From positions 1-12,886 of the forward strand of contig JAZDLO010000243.1 of NCBI GenBank assembly GCA_043801935.1: a stretch of 12,886 bases of DNA, written 5' to 3'. Made by a program: the position numbers and the translations under genes. Below are positions 6,763-12,886 of the stretch, one piece after another (within the stretch, counting starts at the first letter, position 1; every line of letters begins with the position of its first letter). The notes under the pieces are model-generated. The model was not told the DNA's origin. It ran no database searches and saw only the letters and a list, made by a program, of their open reading frames with translations. This DNA comes from JAZDLO01 sp043801935 (GTDB taxonomy: Bacteria; Actinomycetota; Thermoleophilia; RBG-16-64-13).

Positions 6763-7533
6763 ACCCATTCTCACATTCTACCCGGCCTGGATGACGGCTC
6801 TCCCGACGTAACAACCAGTCTCAGGATGGCGGCCGAGGCCGTGGCCGCCGGTGTGAGCACCATCGTATGCACACCGCATCTGACGGACTTGGACGTGCCA
6901 TTCACCGATCGAGCCCGCACCGTGATAGAAGAACTCAGGTCGGCCCTTGCGGCTGCCGGCATCGACGTGGAACTGCTTCTCGGCTTCGAGGTCGACCTGA
7001 ACGTCGCCGCCACGGCTCGGAGCGAAGAGTTGTGGCCCCTCGCCATCGAGGGCAGTAACGGCGCCGTCATCATCGAAACCCCCCAGCGGGGTTGGCCGGT
7101 GTTCGCCCGGGAGGCGGTCTTCCGTCTCCGCATGGCGGGTTTCTTGCCGATCCTTGCGCACCCAGAACGGAACGATCGCATCCAACGTTCTCCCGAGTTG
7201 CTGACCGAGTGCCTGGACGCCGGGGCTGTGGCCCAGGCCACGGCCGCCAGCCTGAACAATGAGTTCGGCCGCTCAAGCAGACAGGCCTTCCATCGTCACC
7301 TTTTCCGAGGGGACATAGCCCTGCTCGCCTCCGATGCCCACTCTCACCGGCACTCGAGTTGGGCCTTGATGGCGGATCTGCGCGGCCAGATATCGGAGGA
7401 CGACCTGAACATGCTCGTGACGGTCAATCCGGGCATCGTACTCTCGGGGGGCAGGCCGGTGACAGTGATGCCGGCTGTCGCAGGGCCATCATGGCGCAAG
7501 ACGGTGCGCCGGCTGCGCTCCGGCCGGATCTAG
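6754..7533 (+). CDS. CpsB/YwqE-type PHP-domain tyrosine phosphatase
   Basis: The 259-aa protein has the full PHP metal site: DTHSHILPGLDDG (His5, His7, Asp14), CTPHLTD (His42), GFEVDL (Glu79), LAHPERN (His136) and ASDAHS (Asp194, His196). This order and length match CpsB/Wzb/YwqE phosphatases. These are Mn-dependent enzymes that dephosphorylate bacterial tyrosine kinases of the Wzc/CpsCD type and so control chain length and export of capsule or exopolysaccharide. No kinase or Wzx/Wzy gene lies in the window, so it may act on a kinase encoded elsewhere. Its direct neighbour, facing it, is the GDP-mannose synthesis gene, consistent with a polysaccharide role. The start follows a -10-like TATGAT rather than a ribosome binding site. 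Its TAG stop overlaps the opposing gene's stop in a shared CTAG. Substrate specificity is inferred from the family. Confidence 0.92.
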   Translation: MIDTHSHILPGLDDGSPDVTTSLRMAAEAVAAGVSTIVCTPHLTDLDVPFTDRARTVIEELRSALAAAGIDVELLLGFEVDLNVAATARSEELWPLAIEGSNGAVIIETPQRGWPVFAREAVFRLRMAGFLPILAHPERNDRIQRSPELLTECLDAGAVAQATAASLNNEFGRSSRQAFHRHLFRGDIALLASDAHSHRHSSWALMADLRGQISEDDLNMLVTVNPGIVLSGGRPVTVMPAVAGPSWRKTVRRLRSGRI

Positions 7534-8984
7534 CCGCGATCGAGGCGCCCGTAGTGGTCCTCGAGCCGGATGATGTCATCCTCGCCCAAGTAGTGCCCCG
7601 ATTGCACCTCGATGATCTCGAGCGGCTCGGTTCCCGGGTTTGACAGCCGGTGGGGCGTGCCCCGGGGTACGTAGGTAGACTCGTCCTCACCGAGCCGGAA
7701 GACTTTGTCCCCGCACGTCACCTCCGCGATGCCTCGGACCACCACCCAATGCTCGGCTCGATGTTCGTGGAACTGCAGGCTGAGGCTGGCTCCGGGATCC
7801 ACCACGATGTGCTTCACCTGAAAGCGCTGTCCGGTGTCGATCGAGTCGAACCGCCCCCAGGGGCGATGTACCCGGCGATGATAAAGCGTCAGGCCCTCGT
7901 CCTTGTCGTGTACGCGAGCCACCAGCTTCTTGAGGTCTTGAGTCCTTTCCTTGCGGGCGACGAGCACGGCATCGGCGGTCTCCACGACCACCAGGTCGTT
8001 GCCGCCGAGGACGGTGACCAAGCGCGAATCTGCGTGCACGAGGCTGTCCCGGGTATCTTCAAGAATAACTTCTCCTCGGGTGACGTTGCCCGCGTCATCC
8101 TTGGGAGAAACGGCCCACAAAGCGTCCCACGCCCCGATGTCCGACCACCCGCAATCAAGGGGCACCACCACTGCTTGGGCGGACGTGGAGGAGAGATCGA
8201 GCTCCTCCATGACGGCGTAGTCGATGGATTCCGAAGGGCAGGCGGCGAAAGCCGCCTTGTCCACGCGCACGAAACGGCCGTCGACCTCCGCACCTACGAT
8301 GGCGGCTCGGGAAGCGGCGCCGATCGCCGGCCGGTGCCGGTCGATGGCCGCGAGCCAGACCGATCGCTTCATCATGAACAAGCCACTGTTCCAGAGATGG
8401 TCACCGCCGGCCAGATACCGCTCGGCCGTGGCTGCATCAGGTTTCTCCGTGAAACCGGCCAGAAGACGGGCCGTAGACGCCCCAGGCGCAGGCCCACCGA
8501 CCCGGATATAGCCGTAGCCGGTCTCGGCACGGTCTGGGACGATGCCGAAGGTGACCAGCAGGCCGGCCTCCGCCTGACGCGCACCCTCGGCGACCGCCGC
8601 GTGAAAGGCCGGGATATCCTTGATGAGATGGTCGGAGGCCATGATCAATAGGGTCGGGTCGCTGTCGACATCGGCAAGAACCAGAGCGGCTAGAGTCAAA
8701 GCCGGTGCGGTGTTGCGCCCCACCGGTTCCAGCACGATGCGAGGGGCAGAGACGCCGATCGCCCGGAGCTGGTCCGCCACCACGAACCGGTACTCTTCAT
8801 TCGTGACTACCATCATCTGGGCAGCCGTGGGCGCGTCCGCGAACCCGCGCAACCGCATGGCGGTCTCTTGCAGGAGGGAGTAGGGACCCGTCAGAGCGAG
8901 AAGTTGCTTAGGATGGCTCTGGCGGGACGCCGGCCACAGCCTGGTGCCGGAGCCTCCGGCGAGGATGATCGGTTGGATGGTCAA
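7530..8984 (-). CDS. manC: Bifunctional mannose-1-phosphate guanylyltransferase / mannose-6-phosphate isomerase
   Basis: This is a type II ManC/AlgA enzyme of typical length (484 aa). The N-terminal nucleotidyltransferase (about 1-290) shows ILAGGSGTRLWPAS with HPKQ, then TFGIVPDRAETGYGYI, GFTEKPD, LWNSGLFM, ESIDYAVME and GWSDIGAWDALW. The C-terminal cupin (about 365-482) has RPWGRFD, QFHEHRAEHW (Gln404, His406, His408, Glu411 as metal ligands), YVPRGTPHRL (His445) and EIIEVQSG. The enzyme isomerises fructose-6-P to mannose-6-P and makes GDP-mannose from mannose-1-P, for surface glycans or mannosylated glycolipids. A phosphomannomutase is not in the window. The start is TTG, supported by GGGAGGG (plus-strand 8989-8995) 4 nt upstream; no in-frame ATG fits the N-terminus. 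A TTGCTT-N18-TATCAT promoter lies about 80 nt upstream. Confidence 0.96.
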   Translation of the reverse strand: MTIQPIILAGGSGTRLWPASRQSHPKQLLALTGPYSLLQETAMRLRGFADAPTAAQMMVVTNEEYRFVVADQLRAIGVSAPRIVLEPVGRNTAPALTLAALVLADVDSDPTLLIMASDHLIKDIPAFHAAVAEGARQAEAGLLVTFGIVPDRAETGYGYIRVGGPAPGASTARLLAGFTEKPDAATAERYLAGGDHLWNSGLFMMKRSVWLAAIDRHRPAIGAASRAAIVGAEVDGRFVRVDKAAFAACPSESIDYAVMEELDLSSTSAQAVVVPLDCGWSDIGAWDALWAVSPKDDAGNVTRGEVILEDTRDSLVHADSRLVTVLGGNDLVVVETADAVLVARKERTQDLKKLVARVHDKDEGLTLYHRRVHRPWGRFDSIDTGQRFQVKHIVVDPGASLSLQFHEHRAEHWVVVRGIAEVTCGDKVFRLGEDESTYVPRGTPHRLSNPGTEPLEIIEVQSGHYLGEDDIIRLEDHYGRLDRG

Positions 8985-8988
8985 CGTA

Positions 8989-8995
8989 CCCTCCC
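8989..8995 (-). promoter_or_regulatory. Ribosome binding site fixing the TTG start of manC
   Basis: GGGAGGG on the minus strand is followed after 4 nt by TTG and the ILAGGSGTR-type N-terminus. An overlapping ATG just upstream is out of frame. Confidence 0.75.
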
Positions 8996-9040
8996 ATCGA
9001 CCTACTGTCTGACCCGTTGGCGCAGGGCGAGCAGGGCTCC

Positions 9041-9070
9041 ATGATAGGGCGCTGGCCTGAGGGAAAGCAA
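9041..9070 (-). promoter_or_regulatory. Predicted sigma-70-type promoter of manC
   Basis: Read on the minus strand, TTGCTT (9065-9070) and TATCAT (9041-9046) are separated by 18 bp. The transcript would start near 9034, about 50 nt before the TTG start codon. It is the best two-box match in the 167-nt gap between manC and the sortase gene. Confidence 0.5.
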
Positions 9071-9135
9071 ACCGCTCACCGGTCTTGACCCCGTTGGGCC
9101 GGCATGCTCGGCAGACGGGAATGACAGGGCAAGGA

Positions 9136-9141
9136 TATACT
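9136..9141 (+). promoter_or_regulatory. Possible -10 (TATACT) for a leaderless sortase transcript
   Basis: TATACT lies 10 nt before the sortase ATG at 9152, and no Shine-Dalgarno is present between them. A start of transcription at or just before the ATG would follow. The -35 position (about 9113-9118, AGACGG) is a poor match. Confidence 0.4.
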
Positions 9142-9151
9142 CTCCCCTATC

Positions 9152-9958
9152 ATGCCGGACGATTTGGTAGAAATCTCAGCGAAACCGAAGAAACGGCGCT
9201 GGACGTGGAAGCGCTGGTTGGCCAACCTGATGATACTGGCCGGCGTACTGCTGCTCATGTATCCGCTGGGTACGTGGGGCTACACGTGGTTCCAGCAACG
9301 CGCTCTCCGGCAGCAACTGGAACAGGCCAGCCCCCAGATTACCGCTCAGGGCCTCGACCTCAGCGGCGCCGACTTCATCCCTACGGAGGTCAGGGCCGAG
9401 AATGCCCAGCAGGCCTCAGTGAGTACCGCGGAGGCAGCGGCAATAGCGGCCGCTGTGATTTCGGCGGAGGCCGAGCGAAAAGCCCAGCTGGCGGCGCTCC
9501 GGGTGGCGGCTGATGACTTTGAGCGCTCGGTGAGCGGCAAGACCGGCGATCCGATCGGCAAGATCCTGATCCCCAGCATCGGCATGGACGTGATCATGGT
9601 GGAGGGCACCGGCAAGGGTGATTTGCGCGAGGGCCCGGGCCACTGGCCGGAAACACCACTTCCGGGGCAGGGGGGCAATTTTGTGGTGTCGGGACATCGC
9701 ACCACCTATGGCGCGCCTTTCCTGAAGCTCAACAAAGTCGAGGTCGGTGACGAGATCGACCTCGTGTTACCGTATGGCGTCGCCCGCTACAATGTGACGC
9801 GGGTGATCATCGTCCTTCCCACGCAGGTGGAGGAAGTGGCTCAGCTCGGGAAGGAACAGGTCTCGTTGGCCGCCTGCCATCCCCTGTACAGCGCGAAGGA
9901 GCGCATCGTGGTGCAGGGCGATCTGACCAGCTTCAAGCTTATCGGACCTCAGAGCTAG
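9152..9958 (+). CDS. Class E-like sortase (membrane-anchored transpeptidase)
   Basis: The protein (268 aa) begins with a basic cytoplasmic stretch (KPKKRRWTWKRW) and one membrane helix (about 24-42), so it is a type II membrane protein with an outside catalytic domain. The sortase core starts near residue 134 (GKILIPSIGMDVIMVEGT). It has catalytic His182 in VSGHRTTYGAPF, Cys242 in LAACHPLYSAKERIVVQG and Arg251. The CHP next to the catalytic Cys and the short beta barrel resemble class E enzymes of Actinobacteria, which join LAXTG-type substrates to the cell wall; class D is the main alternative. An Ala-rich helical stalk (about 88-125) separates membrane and core. No sorting-signal protein or pilin lies in the window, so it is probably a housekeeping sortase acting on dispersed substrates. 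The start is ATG with TATACT 10 nt upstream. Confidence 0.93.
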   Translation: MPDDLVEISAKPKKRRWTWKRWLANLMILAGVLLLMYPLGTWGYTWFQQRALRQQLEQASPQITAQGLDLSGADFIPTEVRAENAQQASVSTAEAAAIAAAVISAEAERKAQLAALRVAADDFERSVSGKTGDPIGKILIPSIGMDVIMVEGTGKGDLREGPGHWPETPLPGQGGNFVVSGHRTTYGAPFLKLNKVEVGDEIDLVLPYGVARYNVTRVIIVLPTQVEEVAQLGKEQVSLAACHPLYSAKERIVVQGDLTSFKLIGPQS

Positions 9959-9985
9959 CCGCGGTTCGACCCACGAACTGTCCGA

Positions 9986-10004
9986 GGGGCGGCGAAGCCG
10001 CCCC
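9986..10004 (+). terminator. Perfect GC-rich hairpin downstream of the sortase gene
   Basis: GGGGCGGC-GAA-GCCGCCCC forms an 8-bp perfect stem with a 3-nt loop, 27 nt after the sortase stop. No T-tract follows (GGTCCTGGTC), so it is not a canonical intrinsic terminator. It may aid termination or protect the 3' end, and in high-GC genomes such hairpins can terminate without a U-tract. Confidence 0.5.
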
Positions 10005-10037
10005 GGTCCTGGTCCCGGCCCGGCTCCGACGGGCTTG

Positions 10038-10046
10038 TGCTATCGT
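10038..10046 (+). promoter_or_regulatory. Possible extended -10 upstream of the polyprenyl synthase gene
   Basis: TGCTATCGT fits an extended -10 (TGn followed by TATCGT). It is placed between the hairpin after the sortase gene and the polyprenyl synthase start at 10116, giving a leader of about 60 nt. No -35 match is visible. Confidence 0.25.
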
Positions 10047-10115
10047 CACCGCGACGGGCATGATGACGGCGGCTACGTGACGGTCGGGCACGACAGCGAG
10101 ACGGGACGGCGATCC

Positions 10116-11138
10116 ATGAGCGTTGACCTCTTCGTGGACTATCTGATCGAGGTCAGTCCGGAGATCGACGAGGAATTGCACGAGTACCTAGCCGGAGTCC
10201 CGGAAGGTAGTCCGCTCCATCGTTACCTTTACAGCATCTTGGACGAGTTCATCACCCGGGGGGGTAAGCGCGTGCGCCCGGCCATGGCCCTGCTGGCCTG
10301 TGCGGCGGTGGGCGGGGATCCCCGAAGAGCCATGGCCAGCGGATGCGCGATCGAGTTCTTTCATGCGGCCGCTCTCATCCACGACGACATCATGGATGCG
10401 AGCGTCATGCGGCGCGACCAGAAATGCGCTCATATCCTGCACGGTGAGCCTCTGGCCATCAATGCCGGCGATTATGCTCTGGGGCTCGTCTGCACCATCG
10501 TGGTGCGCGATCCGCTGCTCGACGACCGCACCAAGCTGGCAGTGCTCGACGTCATCGGGGAGATGAGCGCACGCACGGTCGAAGGGCAAGCTCTGGATGT
10601 CGGCTGGGTGCGTGACGACGTCTTTGACCTCACTCCTGATGACTACCTCAACATGGCGCTTGGCAAGACCGGGTATTACTCCGGTATTGCTCCGCTCAAG
10701 GTGGGAGCGATCGTAGGCGGGGCTACGGATGCGGAGAGAAGGGCGCTTGAAGGCTTTGGAAAGAACTCCTCCATCGCTTTTCAGATCCAGGACGATCTGC
10801 TCAATATCCTGGGTGACGAACGGACCATGGGAAAGGATCACCTCACCGACGTGCTGGAGAGCAAGCGCACCCTCATGGTGATCCATTGCCTGGGGGCGGC
10901 GGGGCCGGCGGATAGGGACCGGCTGGTCTTCTTGCTGAGACAGGGGCATGGGAAGACGCGAGAGCAGGCGCTCGAAGTGGTGGAGCTCCTGCGGCGCTAC
11001 GATTCGGTGGGGTATGCTCGCTCCCTCGCTCGGAATCTCATCGTGGAGGCACGGGCGTACCTGGGCGTGATCCGCCGATCGCCGGCCCGCGACGTGCTGG
11101 CGTCGATGGCGGATTTCTTCCTGGAGCGGGAGAAGTAG
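10116..11138 (+). CDS. Trans-polyprenyl diphosphate synthase (GGPP or longer chain)
   Basis: The 340-aa protein contains the all-trans prenyltransferase hallmarks: GGKRVRP (49-55), first Asp-rich motif HDDIMD (Asp90, 91, 94) with RR at 99-100, KTGYYSGIAPL (184-194), and the second motif QIQDDLLNILGD (Asp226, 227). It condenses isopentenyl diphosphate with allylic diphosphates, making precursors for quinones, carotenoids or membrane lipids. Residues 4 and 5 before the first motif are both Ala, which in this family leaves the pocket open and favours C20 or longer products. The second motif ends in Asn rather than Asp, a variant seen in GGPP synthases. The frame is open upstream to a TTG at 10035, but the ATG at 10116 (MSVDLFVDYL) fits family length; GTG at 10077 is possible. 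It is 33 nt upstream of selA and probably co-transcribed. Confidence 0.93.
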   Translation: MSVDLFVDYLIEVSPEIDEELHEYLAGVPEGSPLHRYLYSILDEFITRGGKRVRPAMALLACAAVGGDPRRAMASGCAIEFFHAAALIHDDIMDASVMRRDQKCAHILHGEPLAINAGDYALGLVCTIVVRDPLLDDRTKLAVLDVIGEMSARTVEGQALDVGWVRDDVFDLTPDDYLNMALGKTGYYSGIAPLKVGAIVGGATDAERRALEGFGKNSSIAFQIQDDLLNILGDERTMGKDHLTDVLESKRTLMVIHCLGAAGPADRDRLVFLLRQGHGKTREQALEVVELLRRYDSVGYARSLARNLIVEARAYLGVIRRSPARDVLASMADFFLEREK

Positions 11139-11158
11139 CTGCGCCGGCCGGGGGCCGC

Positions 11159-11166
11159 GAGGGAGG
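11159..11166 (+). promoter_or_regulatory. Ribosome binding site of selA
   Basis: GAGGGAGG precedes three candidate start codons: GTG 11166, ATG 11169 and GTG 11172. Spacing is 2 nt to the ATG and 5 nt to the second GTG, so the GTG at 11172 fits best. Confidence 0.65.
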
Positions 11167-11171
11167 TGATG

Positions 11172-12725
11172 GTGGACGAGGCGAGGCACAAGGCGTTGCA
11201 GGGCCTGCCGGCGGTGGAGGAACTAGCCGGCAGCGTCGGGGCAAGCGCGCTTCGCGAGAAGTATCCCCGGGCTCAGGTGGTGGAGGCCATCCGCACCGTC
11301 ATCGAAGCGGCACGGACGGCGATCCTGGAGGGGAGCACCCCATCGCCGGTCGAGGCGGAGGACTTCCTGGCCGAGGCCGGGACGCTGCTTGCTTCTTGGG
11401 CCCGACCAGGGCTGAGAAGGGTGCTCAACTTGACCGGCGTGGTGATCCACACCAACTTGGGCCGCTCCTGCCTGGCCGAGAGTGCAGTGGAGCGGGTCGC
11501 GGAGGTCGCCCGTTCCTACAACAATCTGGAGTACGACCTGAAGGCGGGCGCCCGGGGCGCCCGGGAGACGCACGTTGAGACGCTTCTCACCCGCTTGACC
11601 GGGGCGGAGGCGGCCTTCGCGGTCAACAACAATGCCGGGGCCGTGCTATTGCTGCTCATGGGCTTGGCTGCCGGGCGCGAGGTACTTGTCTCGCGCGGTC
11701 AATTGGTGGAGATCGGAGGCTCGTTCCGCCTGCCCGACATAATGCGGGCCGGAGGTGTGCGCTTGGTCGAGGTAGGGACGACCAACCGAACCCGCATCGA
11801 AGACTACGAGACGGCCATCACCGCCGACACCGCGCTGCTGCTGCGGGTCCACACCTCCAACTACCGTATCATGGGCTTCGCTGAGGAGACCGGCCTCGAT
11901 GAGCTCGTGGCTCTGGGTCGGCACCGGGGGGTGGCAGTCGCCGACGATCTGGGGAGCGGGGCCCTGCTGGAGCTGGAGGCGTTCGCCGAAGAGCCGACAG
12001 TAGCGGCATCGCTGCGGGCCGGCGTGGACGTGGTCTGTTTCAGTGGGGACAAGCTGCTCGGTGGTCCGCAGGCCGGGATCCTTTTGGGTCGGTCCGAGGC
12101 GATCGACCGGCTGCGGAAGCACCCGGTGGCTCGGGCCGTGCGTCTGGACAAGATGACGTTGGCCGCCCTGGAGGCGACCCTTCTCCTCTACGCCGACCCG
12201 CAGCGGGCGCGAAGGGAGATCCCGACCCTGCGCTCCCTCAGCCGTACTCCGGCCGAGACGGCGGCGTTGGCCGTCTCCCTGCAGGCCGCCATCGAGCGGC
12301 GCTGCGCCGACGGTTTCATCCTGGAGGTGGAGGAGTCGACCGCTCGGGCGGGCGGCGGCTCGATGCCGCTGGCCGAGTTGCCCTCCCACACCGTGCGGAT
12401 ACGGATCCCGGAGCCGCCCGTGGAAAGCGTGGGCCCGGGGGGTACGGCCCGGCCGGCGGGAGCGGCGGGGGGTCCGGGAGGGTCGACGGGCACCGACGTG
12501 GGGGTCCCTCGGGCTCCGCGGCTCAGCGCGTCGGCACTGGAGGCGGAATTGCGCCGGGCCCCGACCCCCTTGGTGGCGCGAGTGTCGCAGGATAGCCTGC
12601 ACCTGGACGTACTAGCGCTCGACGAGGAAGACATCGAAGTGGTCGCCGAGACCGTCTCCTGGGCTGCTGAACGGGTGGTGGCGGCGGCCGCCGCCCCGCG
12701 GCCGGTGCCCCGCGTGGGCCGCTAG
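11172..12725 (+). CDS. selA: L-seryl-tRNA(Sec) selenium transferase
   Basis: SelA is a PLP enzyme that converts seryl-tRNA(Sec) to selenocysteinyl-tRNA(Sec) with selenophosphate. Diagnostic segments are LQGLPAVEEL at the N-terminus, the LNLTGVVIHTNLGRS motif, YNNLEYDLKAGARG, AVNNNAGAV, VGTTNRTRIEDY, RVHTSNYRIMGF, ADDLGSG, and the PLP lysine in CFSGDKLLGGPQAG (Lys294 from this start). At 517 aa it is longer than most SelA (about 460-470). The excess is a Gly/Pro/Ala-rich insert (bases about 12411-12520) in the C-terminal domain, just before RLSASALEAELR. The start rests on the Shine-Dalgarno GAGGGAGG; ATG 11169 is the alternative. The presence of selA implies that SelB, SelD and tRNA(Sec) exist elsewhere or downstream. 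It follows the polyprenyl synthase gene closely. Confidence 0.97.
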   Translation: MDEARHKALQGLPAVEELAGSVGASALREKYPRAQVVEAIRTVIEAARTAILEGSTPSPVEAEDFLAEAGTLLASWARPGLRRVLNLTGVVIHTNLGRSCLAESAVERVAEVARSYNNLEYDLKAGARGARETHVETLLTRLTGAEAAFAVNNNAGAVLLLLMGLAAGREVLVSRGQLVEIGGSFRLPDIMRAGGVRLVEVGTTNRTRIEDYETAITADTALLLRVHTSNYRIMGFAEETGLDELVALGRHRGVAVADDLGSGALLELEAFAEEPTVAASLRAGVDVVCFSGDKLLGGPQAGILLGRSEAIDRLRKHPVARAVRLDKMTLAALEATLLLYADPQRARREIPTLRSLSRTPAETAALAVSLQAAIERRCADGFILEVEESTARAGGGSMPLAELPSHTVRIRIPEPPVESVGPGGTARPAGAAGGPGGSTGTDVGVPRAPRLSASALEAELRRAPTPLVARVSQDSLHLDVLALDEEDIEVVAETVSWAAERVVAAAAAPRPVPRVGR

Positions 12726-12745
12726 CGGGCAGCGGGGTGACAGGC

Positions 12746-12886
12746 ATGGCAGCGCGGAACACGATCCCTACGGGTGGGGCGAGACCGGAGCCTGCAGCCG
12801 CGGCGGCCGCCTCGCCCGGAACCGACGCGGCACCCGCAGCGGGGGCGGCGCCGGCCGAGGGCGCGCCGCCCTCCCATGCCGCGCCG
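12746..12886 (+). CDS. 5' end of an Ala/Pro-rich open frame after selA, possibly N-terminally extended SelB
   Basis: An open frame starts at ATG 12746, 20 nt after selA, and runs off the right edge without a stop (47 codons visible). GTG 12737 is in frame too, and GGGGTGA before the ATG may act as ribosome binding site. The visible residues are mainly Ala, Pro and Gly with no recognisable domain. Position directly behind selA suggests selB, the selenocysteine-specific elongation factor. A normal SelB, however, begins almost at once with its GTP-binding HIDHGK motif, which is not seen here, so this would be an unusual extension. An unrelated gene is equally possible. Composition alone is weak evidence for coding in such GC-rich DNA. 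Confidence 0.5.
   Translation, partial: MAARNTIPTGGARPEPAAAAAASPGTDAAPAAGAAPAEGAPPSHAAP

Noticed and set aside
7650..8651. Plus-strand open frame (333 codons) opposite manC
   Set aside because: Shadow frame; no recognisable domain, while manC is complete on the minus strand.
9960..9985. tRNA T-arm-like GGTTCGACCC after the sortase gene
   Set aside because: No five-base T-stem pairing and no acceptor, D or anticodon arms around it.
10188..11189. Minus-strand open frame (333 codons) opposite the polyprenyl synthase gene
   Set aside because: Shadow frame; the plus strand has both Asp-rich prenyltransferase motifs.
11646..12602. Minus-strand open frame (318 codons) opposite selA
   Set aside because: Arg/His/Gly-rich product without motifs; selA is unmistakable on the other strand.
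11139..12886. In-frame TGA selenocysteine codons or tRNA(Sec) near selA
   Set aside because: No UGA-interrupted homologue and no long-variable-arm tRNA fold could be found by eye.

Overview
This 12.9-kb window is GC-rich, densely coded chromosomal DNA from a bacterium. No insertion sequence, CRISPR array, rRNA or recognisable tRNA is visible. A cysteine-containing GNAT acetyltransferase, Asp23, class E-like sortase and SelA together suggest a deep-branching, possibly anaerobic actinobacterial lineage. This is an inference from gene content, not a phylogenetic result; Chloroflexota or high-GC Firmicutes relatives cannot be excluded.

Left part (1-4300, minus strand): five genes read leftward with short gaps. 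They are a YkuE/YaeI-like membrane-anchored metallophosphoesterase, an Asp23/Gls24 protein, a GNAT acetyltransferase with a Cys-Cys-Trp N-terminus, a long NfeD/ClpP-class membrane serine protease, and a stomatin/slipin (SPFH) protein cut by the left edge. Gaps of 54, 3, 49 and 9 nt suggest one operon, probably concerned with envelope and membrane homeostasis. The NfeD-slipin pair is a classic membrane-stress partnership.

Middle (4300-9000): an archaeal-type inositol monophosphatase/fructose bisphosphatase (plus strand) diverges from the phosphoesterase. It converges with, and overlaps by 15 bp, a gene for a membrane-anchored, Ala/Pro-rich protein with a C-terminal HEAT-repeat module (minus). 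The HEAT gene diverges from a CpsB/YwqE-type PHP phosphatase (plus). That gene converges on a bifunctional GDP-mannose pyrophosphorylase/phosphomannose isomerase (minus), and both stop codons share one CTAG. CpsB and ManC point to surface polysaccharide control and GDP-mannose supply.

Right part (9000-12886, plus strand): a class E-like sortase, a terminator-like hairpin, a polyprenyl diphosphate synthase, selA, and the start of an Ala/Pro-rich open frame that could be an N-terminally extended selB. SelA implies that the organism makes selenocysteine, although no selenoprotein was recognised here.

Several genes lack a Shine-Dalgarno sequence but have a -10-like hexamer 7-10 nt before the ATG, which suggests leaderless transcription. 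The longest gene-free stretches are 6549-6753, 8985-9151 and 9959-10115, all under 300 nt. I found no clearly novel defence or mobile system. The most unusual items are the Asp23-GNAT-NfeD-slipin operon, the GNAT with an inserted linker, the HEAT-repeat membrane protein and the modified sel genes.
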